A stretch of 64,000 nt of DNA from Dysgonomonas sp. UBA5412 (GCA_002409595.1 DHNQ01000029.1:400022-464021); one strand, 5' to 3'. Positions 52,927-61,457 are shown, counted from the first letter of the stretch. Notes: generated by a model not told the origin, from the letters alone. Program-made: numbers and translations.

Positions 52927-52943
52927 TATCTGCTATCTGCCAT

Positions 52944-53687
52944 TTAGAAATTATATAAAATAGAAAAAAGAAGGAATTGGAATGGAATCAATAATGTTGT
53001 TGTAAATGAACTCAATGAACTAACATTGAAAAATGAGTTTTTGTTCGTTGGAAAATATATTACATCATTAGGTTGGATATAATAATATTCCGATTGAATA
53101 ACATCTTGAGTTCTCAAATCAAAAGTTTTCTGATCGGTTCCTCCCTGATCATTTTTTCTTAATATCGTAACCCTTGTCAGGTCCATAGTCCCGGTTGTCT
53201 GTTGCGATATGGCAAGAGCCTGATAAATAGTCAGGTTATCTTTATACACCTGATATGATCCTCGCTTATCATTGGCATAAATATAAAAGAAATTATTCGC
53301 CATAGTCACCCTTACTTGTACATCTTTCACCGACTCCTGCATTACTTTTTGGATAATAAGCTCAGCTTCCTGAACCGTATGTCCGGCTATTTTAGCCGCC
53401 CCAAAAAAGGGCAAAACAACGGTACTGTCTTCGTAAATTGTGTAAGTTTTAGAAGCATTTTGATCATTAGTAATAACAGTATTAAATGTAGCGACCAATT
53501 CGGCATCACTCGACGATATACCACACGAAATCATATCACCTACACCTAGCTTATACTCCTGAAAGTCTACTAAAGGATATTGCTTATCAATAGCCAGCAA
53601 GTAATTTATCTCTTCACTTGATATACATGAAGAAAACAAACCTAGGAAGGAGAAACAAGTTACTAAAAGATATATTATATATTTCAT
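52944..53687 (-). CDS. Polysaccharide export (Wza-like) lipoprotein 2
   Basis: 247 residues. Lipobox 'FSSC' (Cys about residue 21). A Poly_export domain ('YKLGVGDMISCGISSSDAEL') is followed by a beta-grasp SLBB-like unit ('YANDKRGSYQVYKDNLTIYQALAIS') and ends in a hydrophobic helix ('TTLLIPFQFLLFSILYNF'), the C-terminal membrane span of Bacteroidetes Wza proteins. It pairs with the adjacent paralogue (one base apart). It probably forms part of the outer-membrane channel for the polysaccharide handled by the Wzc-like kinase. Confidence 0.85.
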   Translation of the reverse strand: MKYIIYLLVTCFSFLGLFSSCISSEEINYLLAIDKQYPLVDFQEYKLGVGDMISCGISSSDAELVATFNTVITNDQNASKTYTIYEDSTVVLPFFGAAKIAGHTVQEAELIIQKVMQESVKDVQVRVTMANNFFYIYANDKRGSYQVYKDNLTIYQALAISQQTTGTMDLTRVTILRKNDQGGTDQKTFDLRTQDVIQSEYYYIQPNDVIYFPTNKNSFFNVSSLSSFTTTLLIPFQFLLFSILYNF

Positions 53688-53688
53688 A

Positions 53689-54501
53689 CTAAAAAACTCT
53701 GAGTATTATAATAATAACACCTGCCACCGACGTCAACAACCCGAACAACCCTGTAAAAGAAGTTGTAGAGCCCAAGAATTTACTTTTAGTCTGAGGCACA
53801 TACAATACATCGTTAGGCTGTATGTAATAAAACTCTGTATCAATAATCTCTTTACTTCGAAGGTCGAATGTTTTAGTTATAGAACCGTTCTCATTTTGTC
53901 GGATAATGGTAACTTTAGACCTATCGCCATATGGACCTATATTAGTTGCAATAGCCAAAGCCTGATAGATAGTCATAGAAGTGCTGGTCATTGTAACACG
54001 ATTAGCTCCGGCTTCTCCCAGAACACTAAAATATCTATTTGCTAAAGTAACATCGGCCATTGTACCTTCGGCAAACTCATTGAGTTTCTTGCTCAAAATT
54101 GTTTTTATTTGCAACATGGTAAGTCCCTGCACATACACCTTGCCTATATAAGGAAAGTTTATTGTACCATCAGCATACACATTAGTCGGTCTTATATTCC
54201 ATGTATTCTCAAGACCTCTTATTTGAGATCCTACATCCACTCCTGTCCTATCAGTATAGCCCTGATGTGTGAATTGCGGTGTATAGCCCGAAAACATACG
54301 GGCAGTCTCCTGATCCCAAGCATACACAACAATACTCAACTGGTCGCCGGGTATAACTTTATATTCTTCCGGTTTTACGAGCAATTCCGGATGATCTAAT
54401 TTTATGTCTTGCAATAAATCAGTCTGCTTGCTGGTTACGCAAGAACTAAGGCTGGCAATAACAGCGAGTAGTATAAAAAATATCTTACTTAAGATCTTCA
54501 T
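53689..54501 (-). CDS. Polysaccharide export (Wza-like) lipoprotein 1
   Basis: 270 residues. Lipobox 'LSSC' (Cys about residue 21). The Poly_export domain starts 'YKVIPGDQLSIVVYAWDQET' and contains 'INFPYIGKVYVQGLTMLQIKTIL'. A beta-grasp unit ('LGEAGANRVTMTSTSMTIYQALAIA') and a C-terminal helix ('TSVAGVIIIILRVF') follow. Closest to classical Wza of the two. The order wza-wza-wzc, with gaps of 1 and 17 bp, indicates one operon. Confidence 0.88.
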   Translation of the reverse strand: MKILSKIFFILLAVIASLSSCVTSKQTDLLQDIKLDHPELLVKPEEYKVIPGDQLSIVVYAWDQETARMFSGYTPQFTHQGYTDRTGVDVGSQIRGLENTWNIRPTNVYADGTINFPYIGKVYVQGLTMLQIKTILSKKLNEFAEGTMADVTLANRYFSVLGEAGANRVTMTSTSMTIYQALAIATNIGPYGDRSKVTIIRQNENGSITKTFDLRSKEIIDTEFYYIQPNDVLYVPQTKSKFLGSTTSFTGLFGLLTSVAGVIIIILRVF

Positions 54502-54523
54502 AAAATAACGTCACTCCGGGTTC

Positions 54524-55090
54524 TTAGTTTCTTTTTCCTTCTACGGATTTAACTCTATAACGGCAATTAACTCTTCCTTTGATAAGGTTATTAAGCTTAC
54601 TTTTGATTAGTTGTTTGCGTATACCTGAGATTTTATCTATAAAAAGAATACCTTCTATGTGGTCGTATTCATGCTGAATGCAACGGGCAAAGAATGAATC
54701 GTACTCCTCATCGTGAGAATTAAAATTTTCGTCAAGATACTGTATTCGTATTTTCGCCTCACGTTCCACAGCCTCATTGATACCCGGCAGGCTAAGACAT
54801 CCCTCGTCCATCTTCACCACGTCTCCGGTACGCTCTACAATTTGAGGATTGATAAATACTTTCTTAAAGCCCGCGTATTTAGGTTCATCTTCTGCCAGCG
54901 GCTCCAAGTCTATAACAAACAGACGAATATCTAAACCTATCTGAGGTGCAGCCAAGCCAATGCCATCAGCATTATACATGGTTTCGAACATATTTTCGAT
55001 AAGCTGTTTTAAATTGGGATAATCGGCTGGAATATCTTGTGCTACTTTTCGCAACACCGGTTGTCCATACAAGTATATTGGTAAAATCAT
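54524..55090 (-). CDS. def: Peptide deformylase
   Basis: 188 residues. It removes the formyl group from nascent proteins. All three motifs are intact: 'GIGLAAPQIG' (about residue 45), 'DEGCLSLP' with the metal Cys, and 'QHEYDHIEG' with the HExxH metal site. Cytoplasmic, no signal peptide. Located 22 bp upstream of the wza genes and 16 bp after ruvX. A second, exported deformylase-like gene lies at 57668. Confidence 0.97.
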   Translation of the reverse strand: MILPIYLYGQPVLRKVAQDIPADYPNLKQLIENMFETMYNADGIGLAAPQIGLDIRLFVIDLEPLAEDEPKYAGFKKVFINPQIVERTGDVVKMDEGCLSLPGINEAVEREAKIRIQYLDENFNSHDEEYDSFFARCIQHEYDHIEGILFIDKISGIRKQLIKSKLNNLIKGRVNCRYRVKSVEGKRN

Positions 55091-55106
55091 ATAATTTTTT
55101 TGATAT

Positions 55107-55532
55107 TCAATTGTTTCGTAATCGCAGACTTTCCATGTAGCTTTGCAATATAATTACTGCACTGACTTCATCCACAAGAGCTTTGTTTTGTCTGTCTTTT
55201 TTTTTCAAGCCTGCATCAATTATCGTTTTCTGTGCCAACACCGATGTAAAGCGTTCATCATATAACACAACCGGAATTGTAGGATAAAGCGACTTTAGCT
55301 TGTTTACAAAAGGACGTATATGCTTCATATTATCTGAATACTCATTATTCATTTGCTTTGGCAGCCCCACAACAATGCACTCTACATCTTCTTTTTCGAG
55401 ATACGATTTCAAATAGTTCAATAAAGTATGAGTAGGTACAGTAGTTAAGCCGTTTGCTATTATTTTGAGCGTATCGGATATTGCTATACCTGTACGTTTC
55501 GTCCCATAATCCAATGCTAAAAGTCGTCCCAT
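55107..55532 (-). CDS. ruvX: Putative pre-16S rRNA nuclease / Holliday junction resolvase-like, YqgF family
   Basis: 141 residues. RNase H-like fold: 'RLLALDYGTKRTGIAISD' at the N-terminus, 'VECIVVGLPKQMNN', 'LYDERFTSVLAQ' and 'ALVDEVSAVIILQSYME' give the Asp/Glu active-site set. In E. coli YqgF finishes the 5' end of 16S rRNA. The start is the ATG at 55532; an upstream TTG lies in a promoter box. It appears to head a transcript ruvX-def-wza-wza-wzc. Confidence 0.93.
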   Translation of the reverse strand: MGRLLALDYGTKRTGIAISDTLKIIANGLTTVPTHTLLNYLKSYLEKEDVECIVVGLPKQMNNEYSDNMKHIRPFVNKLKSLYPTIPVVLYDERFTSVLAQKTIIDAGLKKKDRQNKALVDEVSAVIILQSYMESLRLRNN

Positions 55533-55541
55533 ATTAATCGG

Positions 55542-55549
55542 CAAAGGTA
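55542..55549 (-). promoter_or_regulatory. -7 box TACCTTTG, ruvX (almost leaderless)
   Basis: Minus-strand TAnnTTTG match ending 9 bases before the ruvX ATG. Transcription would start within a few bases of the start codon. Confidence 0.5.
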
Positions 55550-55613
55550 GAAAAAAATCATTACCCCCGCATAAAATTCAGGTTAATACTTACATAAACA
55601 GAGTTATAGACTC

Positions 55614-56456
55614 CTATATTGTATCAAAAGTATCGGAAGTTCCATTTCCCGAATCTTTAAGATGTTCAAAATTCCTTCGTTTCAATTGGAAATCGCGACC
55701 CAGATATTTCTCTCTTACAATTTCATTTTCAGCCAATTCTTCGGCTGATCCCTGAAACAAGACTTTACCTTCGAACAAAAGATATGCACGATCGGTAATA
55801 CTTAGCGTTTCGTCAACATTATGGTCGGTAATAAGAATACCAATATTTTTATATTTCAGCTTTGCTACAATCTCCTGAATATCTTGTACTGCAATAGGGT
55901 CTACTCCGGCAAATGGTTCGTCGAGCATTATAAACTTAGGGTCGATAGCCAAACAGCGTGCTATCTCGGCACGACGCCTCTCTCCTCCCGACAGCCTGTC
56001 TCCTGTATTTTTTCGCACTTTATGCAAACCAAATTCATCAATCAAACTTTCCAGTTTTTCTTTCTGATAGGCAGTCGACTGTTTTGTCATCTCCAATACC
56101 GATCGTATATTATCTTCTACCGTCATCTTGCGAAAGATGGAAGCCTCTTGAGCCAAATAGCCGATACCGTTTTGTGCCCGTTTATAAACCGGATATTTAG
56201 TTATTTCTTGTTCGTTAAGGAATATTTTTCCTTCATTCGGCATTACAAGACCAACGGTCATATAGAAAGTTGTAGTTTTGCCGGCTCCATTAGGTCCAAG
56301 CAATCCTACAATTTCACCTTGTTTTACATCAATAGAAACATGATTAACTACTGTCCGGGATTTATATCTCTTTACAAGATTTTCGGTACGGAGTACCATT
56401 CTTTCCACTGACTTAGCAGAAGCCTCATTTCTTTTAATTGTTTTTTCCTGATCCAT
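55614..56456 (-). CDS. lptB: LPS export ABC transporter ATPase
   Basis: 280 residues, somewhat longer than E. coli LptB (241) by tails at both ends. Walker A 'GLLGPNGAGKTTTFYM', Q-loop 'GYLAQEASIFRKMTVEDN', signature 'LSGGERRRAEIARCL', Walker B 'FIMLDEPFAGVDP' and switch His in 'ITDHNVDET'. It drives extraction of lipopolysaccharide from the inner membrane with LptFG, which are not in this window. It lies between ilvE and ruvX on the same strand. Confidence 0.95.
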   Translation of the reverse strand: MDQEKTIKRNEASAKSVERMVLRTENLVKRYKSRTVVNHVSIDVKQGEIVGLLGPNGAGKTTTFYMTVGLVMPNEGKIFLNEQEITKYPVYKRAQNGIGYLAQEASIFRKMTVEDNIRSVLEMTKQSTAYQKEKLESLIDEFGLHKVRKNTGDRLSGGERRRAEIARCLAIDPKFIMLDEPFAGVDPIAVQDIQEIVAKLKYKNIGILITDHNVDETLSITDRAYLLFEGKVLFQGSAEELAENEIVREKYLGRDFQLKRRNFEHLKDSGNGTSDTFDTI

Positions 56457-56475
56457 GCCTTATCAAAGGGTATTT

Positions 56476-57495
56476 TTAATCTAAAATAGTAACCCAACCA
56501 TGAGTGTCCGGCTCATCTCCAAGCTGAATGCCTCTTAGTTTATTATATAGCTTAGTGCTAACCGGGCCGGCATTACCATCTTTAGCTATCACGTACGATT
56601 TATCTTCGTCTATATCGTCCACTCTCAGAATCGGACTGATAACGGCAGCTGTACCCACCTGACCGGCTTCTTCAAATGTAGCCAGTTCTTCTTCCGGTAC
56701 TTGTCTGCGTTCAACCTTCATTCCCATATCTTCAGCCAGTTGCATAAGGCTTCTATTGGTTATAGAAGGAAGTATAGATGTGGAAAGTGGTGTGATATAT
56801 GTATTATTTTTTATTCCGAAAAAGTTTGCCGGACCACATTCGTCCAGATATTTTTTCTCTTTAGCATCCAGATAAAGTACTGCCGAATATCCCATTTCGT
56901 GCGCTTTGTGACCAGCAACAAGGCTTGCTGCATAATTTCCGCCGATCTTGATTGTTCCTGTACCAAGAGGCGCAGCACGATCATATCCGCGAAGGATAAC
57001 GACCGGTGTAGGTTTGAAACCTTCTTTGAAGTATGGACCTACGGGTGTAACAAATACTAGAAACAAATACTCATTTGCAGGTTTTACACCTACCTGAGCT
57101 CCCATACCCAAAAGTAATGGGCGAATATATAATGCAGCTCCACTACCATAAGGTGGAATAAAGCGTTCGTTTAGTTTTACGGCTTTCTTCACAGTCTCTT
57201 CGAATACTTCGACAGGCAGCTCTGCCATCATAATACCATGACATGACGATTGCATACGCAAGGCATTATCCCGCATTCTGAAAACACGAATTTTGCCATC
57301 TTTTCCTTTAAATGCCTTTAGCCCCTCAAAGGCTTCTTGTCCGTAGTGCAGACAAGTGGCGGCCATGTGGATGTCAATACTTTCAGATGTAGTTTCGGTA
57401 GGAGTACTCCATTTTCCATCTTTGTAATAACTTCTTACATTATAATCTGTCTTCATGTATCCGAAAGACAAATTCGACCAGTCTATTGCATCCAT
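56476..57495 (-). CDS. ilvE: Branched-chain amino acid aminotransferase
   Basis: 339 residues. PLP fold type IV. It transaminates Val, Leu and Ile. 'YGQEAFEGLKAFKGKDGKIRVFR', the PLP lysine in 'GTIKIGGNYAASL', and 'YLDECGPANFFGI' are diagnostic of the longer BCAT II form. The transcript may continue into lptB 19 bp downstream. A promoter box is seen at 57546. Confidence 0.96.
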   Translation of the reverse strand: MDAIDWSNLSFGYMKTDYNVRSYYKDGKWSTPTETTSESIDIHMAATCLHYGQEAFEGLKAFKGKDGKIRVFRMRDNALRMQSSCHGIMMAELPVEVFEETVKKAVKLNERFIPPYGSGAALYIRPLLLGMGAQVGVKPANEYLFLVFVTPVGPYFKEGFKPTPVVILRGYDRAAPLGTGTIKIGGNYAASLVAGHKAHEMGYSAVLYLDAKEKKYLDECGPANFFGIKNNTYITPLSTSILPSITNRSLMQLAEDMGMKVERRQVPEEELATFEEAGQVGTAAVISPILRVDDIDEDKSYVIAKDGNAGPVSTKLYNKLRGIQLGDEPDTHGWVTILD

Positions 57496-57545
57496 TTTAG
57501 TATATTTTTTAAGATCAGTATAATTGATAGATTTGTTTACTTTTA

Positions 57546-57553
57546 CAAAAATA
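57546..57553 (-). promoter_or_regulatory. -7 box TATTTTTG, ilvE
   Basis: TAnnTTTG match 51 bases upstream of the ilvE ATG. Confidence 0.45.
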
Positions 57554-57667
57554 CAATTTTAGCTGACATTCGGGTTTAAAAAGCAATATTATGTTTTACA
57601 AAAACAATTATCAGAATCTTTTGTGGCTGAATCTTTCCTTTTTAAGAATAAAAAGATCGCCTTTAAT

Positions 57668-58279
57668 CTATTCACTCAACCTGTCGATAAACAAAATTCC
57701 TTGAAGGTGGTCAAATTCGTGCTGAAAGATAATACCGGTAAAGTCACCACCGCGCGCACCACCCGACAATCGTTCTTTGATAAGCTCTCCCCGTTCGTTA
57801 TAATACTCTACATCCACCCAAGCATAACGCTTAGTAGTACCCGACATATCGGGAATGGACAAACAGCCATCGCCTTCGAAGTTTATTATCTCTTCCGAGT
57901 GGTTTACAATACGAGGATTTATCGCTGCTTCAACATTTCTTTCCGGTTTATCCATACGCATAAAAAGAAATAAATTTCGGCTGACACCAACTTGTGGTGC
58001 TGCAAGCCCTACTCCAAGTTCTTCAGCCAACGTCAATTTCAAACGTTGAATAAAATGTTGAAAATCTTTATCTCTAACAATATCTTGAGGGTTCGCAAAA
58101 TCTATACTCTTTTGGCGAAGAAGCAAAGAGTCTTCCTTATTAGTCGTCAGCAAGACCCTAAAAGGAGTATTTGCATCCGAATCTACAATTATTTTTCTTT
58201 CTGTATCTGTCATATATTTAATAGAATTACATGCCGGCAATACAAAGCAAACGGCTAATATGAATAATATTTTTTTCAC
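57668..58279 (-). CDS. Predicted lipoprotein peptide deformylase
   Basis: 203 residues from a GTG at 58279. Signal peptide 'MKKILFILAVCFVLPAC' with a clear lipobox (LPAC) is followed by NSIKYM. A full deformylase domain follows: 'GVGLAAPQVG', 'DGCLSIP' (Asp in place of the usual Glu before Gly-Cys) and 'QHEFDHLQG'. Metal ligands Cys and two His are present, so activity is possible. The usual substrate, N-formyl peptide on the ribosome, is cytoplasmic, so an exported enzyme must have another role or act on released peptides. The longer frame starts with a TTG inside the TATCTTTG promoter box, which is why the GTG was chosen. Confidence 0.8.
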   Translation of the reverse strand: MKKILFILAVCFVLPACNSIKYMTDTERKIIVDSDANTPFRVLLTTNKEDSLLLRQKSIDFANPQDIVRDKDFQHFIQRLKLTLAEELGVGLAAPQVGVSRNLFLFMRMDKPERNVEAAINPRIVNHSEEIINFEGDGCLSIPDMSGTTKRYAWVDVEYYNERGELIKERLSGGARGGDFTGIIFQHEFDHLQGILFIDRLSE

Positions 58280-58303
58280 CTTGTTTTCTGTATTAATATT
58301 CTG

Positions 58304-58311
58304 CAAAGATA
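58304..58311 (-). promoter_or_regulatory. -7 box TATCTTTG, lipoprotein deformylase
   Basis: TAnnTTTG match 24 bases upstream of the GTG at 58279. It covers the TTG codon of the longer frame. Confidence 0.55.
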
Positions 58312-58445
58312 AGAAAAAAGCAAATTATCTTTGGTTTATAAAAGAGTATAGATACATAGCTAAATACAAAATATTAATCAATATGATCAAAGGTGTGACA
58401 AATGTTCCATTTTTGCGACATATTAAATAAAGCTAACTCCGCCGG

Positions 58446-58934
58446 ATGAAACAAGAGGTAAAAAGAGATGAATTGTTTTTAGAAATGATACACCAGAATG
58501 AGGGTATTATTTATAAAGTCGTTTCTTTTTATGCTGATGCAGAACACCCCATTGGAGATTTATATCAGGAAGTGGTCTTGAACCTTTGGAAATCATATCC
58601 TTCATTCAGAGGAGAAAGCAAATATTCTACATGGATATATCGCATTGCATTAAACACATGTGTATCGTTCTATCGCCGCAATAAAAAAAATGTAACGTAT
58701 GTGGATATTTCTGTCGACATGCCGGAAATAGAAGACAGCAGTGAAGAAATTCAGGAACTTTACAAACTGATCAATTGCTTAGGCAAAATAGAGCGCGCCT
58801 TAGTATTACTTTATTTAGACGACAAGTCGTATAAAGAAATAGCTGAGATAACAGGACTATCGGTAACTAATGTGGCTACAAAGCTGAGCCGGATAAAAGA
58901 AAAGTTAAGACTAATGTCTAACGGACAAAACTAA
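58446..58934 (+). CDS. ECF-type RNA polymerase sigma factor
   Basis: 162 residues. Sigma-70 region 2 is at about residues 15-80 ('DLYQEVVLNLWKSYPSFRGESKYSTWIYRIALN') and region 4 at about 105-155 ('ERALVLLYLDDKSYKEIAEITGLSVTNVATKLSRIKEKL'). Regions 1 and 3 are absent, as in the ECF group. The next gene, 5 bp on, encodes a small membrane protein that may be its anti-sigma partner. Promoter targets are unknown. Confidence 0.93.
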   Translation: MKQEVKRDELFLEMIHQNEGIIYKVVSFYADAEHPIGDLYQEVVLNLWKSYPSFRGESKYSTWIYRIALNTCVSFYRRNKKNVTYVDISVDMPEIEDSSEEIQELYKLINCLGKIERALVLLYLDDKSYKEIAEITGLSVTNVATKLSRIKEKLRLMSNGQN

Positions 58935-58939
58935 TAGTT

Positions 58940-59518
58940 ATGGATTTAGATAATATAAAGAAAAAATGGCAGGAGACAGAGATAAAGCCGAATCTTGAAA
59001 CAGAAAAGATTTGCGCCATGCTGTCGAACAAAGGATACAGTGCCTTCAACAGTTTACTCCGATACGAAAAGATGGGAATGATAGCGATGGTAGCCTGTTT
59101 GGGCTTAGGCTATTTGATATTCTCAAGATACCCGTTGATAGTCATTATATATTGCACTTCTGCAACATTCGGTTTTTTCTGGCAATTGTATAAATGGAAA
59201 AAACTAAAAAATACAAATATTGCCGAAATGACAATCATGGAAGTATCTACCTTATTTTATTGGTATAGGAAAGTGATATACAAAGAGTTTTTCTTAGGAG
59301 TAGTATGGTTTATATTATTTTTTATCATACTCGGATATTTGGAAATTACACATGACCCTTCATTCAGAAGCCTTCGCATCACAATATTTATTGCCGGAGC
59401 CTTTATTGGTTTAATAGGCGCAATTGTTACTTATAAATTAATGTATTGGAACAATATAAAAAAGCTCGCTACGGCAATAAAAGAAGTAGAGGAATTTGAA
59501 GAAGAAAATCATAAATAA
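58940..59518 (+). CDS. Small membrane protein, possible anti-sigma partner
   Basis: 192 residues. A cytoplasmic N-terminus of about 45 residues ('DLDNIKKKWQETEIKP') is followed by four predicted helices (about 48-63, 68-88, 115-138 and 145-168) and a charged tail. I do not recognise a domain. Position directly after the ECF sigma gene, and a soluble N-terminus long enough to bind sigma, suggest anti-sigma activity; this is inference. No zinc-binding HxxxCxxC is present. Confidence 0.6.
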   Translation: MDLDNIKKKWQETEIKPNLETEKICAMLSNKGYSAFNSLLRYEKMGMIAMVACLGLGYLIFSRYPLIVIIYCTSATFGFFWQLYKWKKLKNTNIAEMTIMEVSTLFYWYRKVIYKEFFLGVVWFILFFIILGYLEITHDPSFRSLRITIFIAGAFIGLIGAIVTYKLMYWNNIKKLATAIKEVEEFEEENHK

Positions 59519-59534
59519 CTTAATATCACAAACG

Positions 59535-60458
59535 ATGAGAACAAACAAGTTTATTCTTTCCTTATTTACATTATTATTAGTAATAACTCAAATCTCAATT
59601 GCACAGAATTCAGATAAATATACAGGATCTCTACTTTGGAAGATATCAGGAAACAACCTGAACCAACCTTCTTATATACTAGGAACACACCATCTGGCGC
59701 ATGTCAGTTTTGTAGATAGTATTGCAGGATTGAAAAAAACGCTTAATGATGTTGATCAGATTGTAGGCGAATTAGTATTGGACGATATGCCTGCTTTGCA
59801 AACACAAATGCAACAAGCCGCATTGATGCCCAAAGGAGAAACTTATGCCGACCTGCTTACTAAGGATGAACTTCAAACCTTAGACGCGGGACTAAAAAGT
59901 CTTTTCACCGTCGGGCTCGAACAATTTGGACAATTAAAACCGGGAATGCTATCCTCTCTATATACTGTAACAATGTATGCTAAACAGCATCCTGAATTCA
60001 ACCCGATGTCTCACGAAGCAATAGATGCCTATGTGCAACGGATAGGTAAAGAAAATGGCAAAAGCATTCTTGGACTTGAAACAATAGACGACCAGATATA
60101 TGCACTATTTAATGCAGAGCCATTAAAGGATCAGGCCAAATCTCTAGTTTGTTTGACACAGAACATTAATACGATAGAAAAACTGATGGATAAATTGAAT
60201 GAATATTACAAAACCGGCAATCTGGCAGAGATGTATAATCTGTCTTTCAATAATCCAGAAGACCCTTGTCCAACCTCAGCTATTGCAAAAAGTGCTTTAT
60301 CAACAGACAGAAACAATAAATGGTTAGAAAAACTACCGGCAATTATGAACGAAAAATCAAATCTGATAGCAGTAGGAGCTTTACATCTTGTCGGAGAAGA
60401 CGGATTACTTATCCAATTATCCAACATGGGCTATACAGTGGAAGCTGTAAAAGAATAA
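59535..60458 (+). CDS. TraB/GumN-family exported protein
   Basis: 307 residues from the ATG at 59535. Signal peptide (about residues 1-23, 'QISIAQNSD'). The TraB/GumN (TIKI-like) domain has 'LLWKISGNNLNQPSYILGTHHLAHV' with GTxH at about residues 45-48, 'LGLETIDDQI' (the second conserved Glu) and 'NLIAVGALHLVGEDGLL' (GALHL). The family includes putative metalloproteases. The longer frame to 59496 overlaps the previous gene. Third gene of the sigma operon, so perhaps an effector of that response. Confidence 0.85.
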   Translation: MRTNKFILSLFTLLLVITQISIAQNSDKYTGSLLWKISGNNLNQPSYILGTHHLAHVSFVDSIAGLKKTLNDVDQIVGELVLDDMPALQTQMQQAALMPKGETYADLLTKDELQTLDAGLKSLFTVGLEQFGQLKPGMLSSLYTVTMYAKQHPEFNPMSHEAIDAYVQRIGKENGKSILGLETIDDQIYALFNAEPLKDQAKSLVCLTQNINTIEKLMDKLNEYYKTGNLAEMYNLSFNNPEDPCPTSAIAKSALSTDRNNKWLEKLPAIMNEKSNLIAVGALHLVGEDGLLIQLSNMGYTVEAVKE

Positions 60459-60460
60459 GG

Positions 60461-60841
60461 CTAAACGAGATTTCTTATAATCCAGAATAATAGAATAACA
60501 ATCAGTATTCCCCATACCGATATTTTAGAATAAAGAGCTTTCCTCAGTCGGGGAAAGCTTTCTTTTCCTCCAAAATATTCGAGATATAAGCAAAGCAAGA
60601 CATATGGTATAGCAATTACCAACAGAGGGTTGCTAAAAAAAGATTCTTTTATTCGCAGATGCAACAAATGATGGATAGCCCGCTGCGACCCGCATCCGGG
60701 ACAATCTAAACCTGTCATTTTATGAAAAGTACATTGTGGAAAAAAATCATTTTCAGCAGGGCTAAACAGATAATAAAATACTCCCCCGATTATGATAAGA
60801 ATCATAATAATAACCAATCGAAGGATATATTTCTTTTCCAT
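60461..60841 (-). CDS. DUF2752 membrane protein
   Basis: 126 residues. Two or three transmembrane helices; the family motif 'FHKMTGLDCPGCGSQRAIHHLLH' is recognisable as CPGCGxxRA at about residues 50-58. Function unknown; the Cys pair and following basic helix could bind a metal or lipid. Last gene of a likely PBP1A-GYF/CD225-DUF2752 transcript; convergent with the TraB-like gene (2-bp gap). Confidence 0.85.
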   Translation of the reverse strand: MEKKYILRLVIIMILIIIGGVFYYLFSPAENDFFPQCTFHKMTGLDCPGCGSQRAIHHLLHLRIKESFFSNPLLVIAIPYVLLCLYLEYFGGKESFPRLRKALYSKISVWGILIVILLFWIIRNLV

Positions 60842-60887
60842 CGTCTATCTTTTAAAGTTTACCGATCGCACCCTACCCTATACAGAT

Positions 60888-61427
60888 TCAGAAAAAAAAC
60901 AGACCTAACATGCTACCGAATATTATCAAAACCACATAGCAAGCCGGAATAAACAACAAGCCTATCAGTGCCCACAGTTTAGCCTTATTGGCATACTCCT
61001 GAGCCTTTGCATAATCTTTTGCATAATACAGAGACTCTACTTTAGCAGCATAAAAGACACCTACAATACTGATGGGGGAACAACAGAAAAGTGATATTAA
61101 TATAGACTCTATCAGCCAGTTTTTAGGCATCTGGATGATATCGTCAAAACTGCTCGATTCTGGGTTATTATAACTATCGGCACGTTTGGGAGCTACATCT
61201 TTGACAGAAGGTTGCTTATCAAAAGGCTGTTCATTTTGCTTAGGCTCAGATGTGTTCTTATCAAACAAGAACCTCAATTCTTCTACATCTCCTGCCTCTA
61301 CCCAATCTGCCATACCCGAACGCCAAACCATCGTATTACGGGCTATCGGATGACGACGAAGATCGCCTATAGCAATAGGGCCACGCTGCTGTTTGCTTGC
61401 AGCGTCTATATAATAATATTTTACCAT
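60888..61427 (-). CDS. GYF_2 plus CD225/dispanin membrane protein
   Basis: 179 residues. The N-terminal GYF_2 domain (about residues 1-55: 'YYYIDAASKQQRGPIAIGDLRR', 'VWRSGMADWVEAGDV') is followed by a disordered linker and then a CD225/dispanin module (about 100-179: 'WLIESILISLFCCSPISIVGVFYA' and 'AKAQEYANKAKLWALIG'). CD225 is the fold of eukaryotic IFITM proteins; bacterial forms sit in the inner membrane, role unknown. It follows PBP1A by 30 bp. Confidence 0.85.
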   Translation of the reverse strand: MVKYYYIDAASKQQRGPIAIGDLRRHPIARNTMVWRSGMADWVEAGDVEELRFLFDKNTSEPKQNEQPFDKQPSVKDVAPKRADSYNNPESSSFDDIIQMPKNWLIESILISLFCCSPISIVGVFYAAKVESLYYAKDYAKAQEYANKAKLWALIGLLFIPACYVVLIIFGSMLGLFFF

Positions 61428-61457
61428 TAAGAAAATTTCGGATTTACAAGCTTCCGA

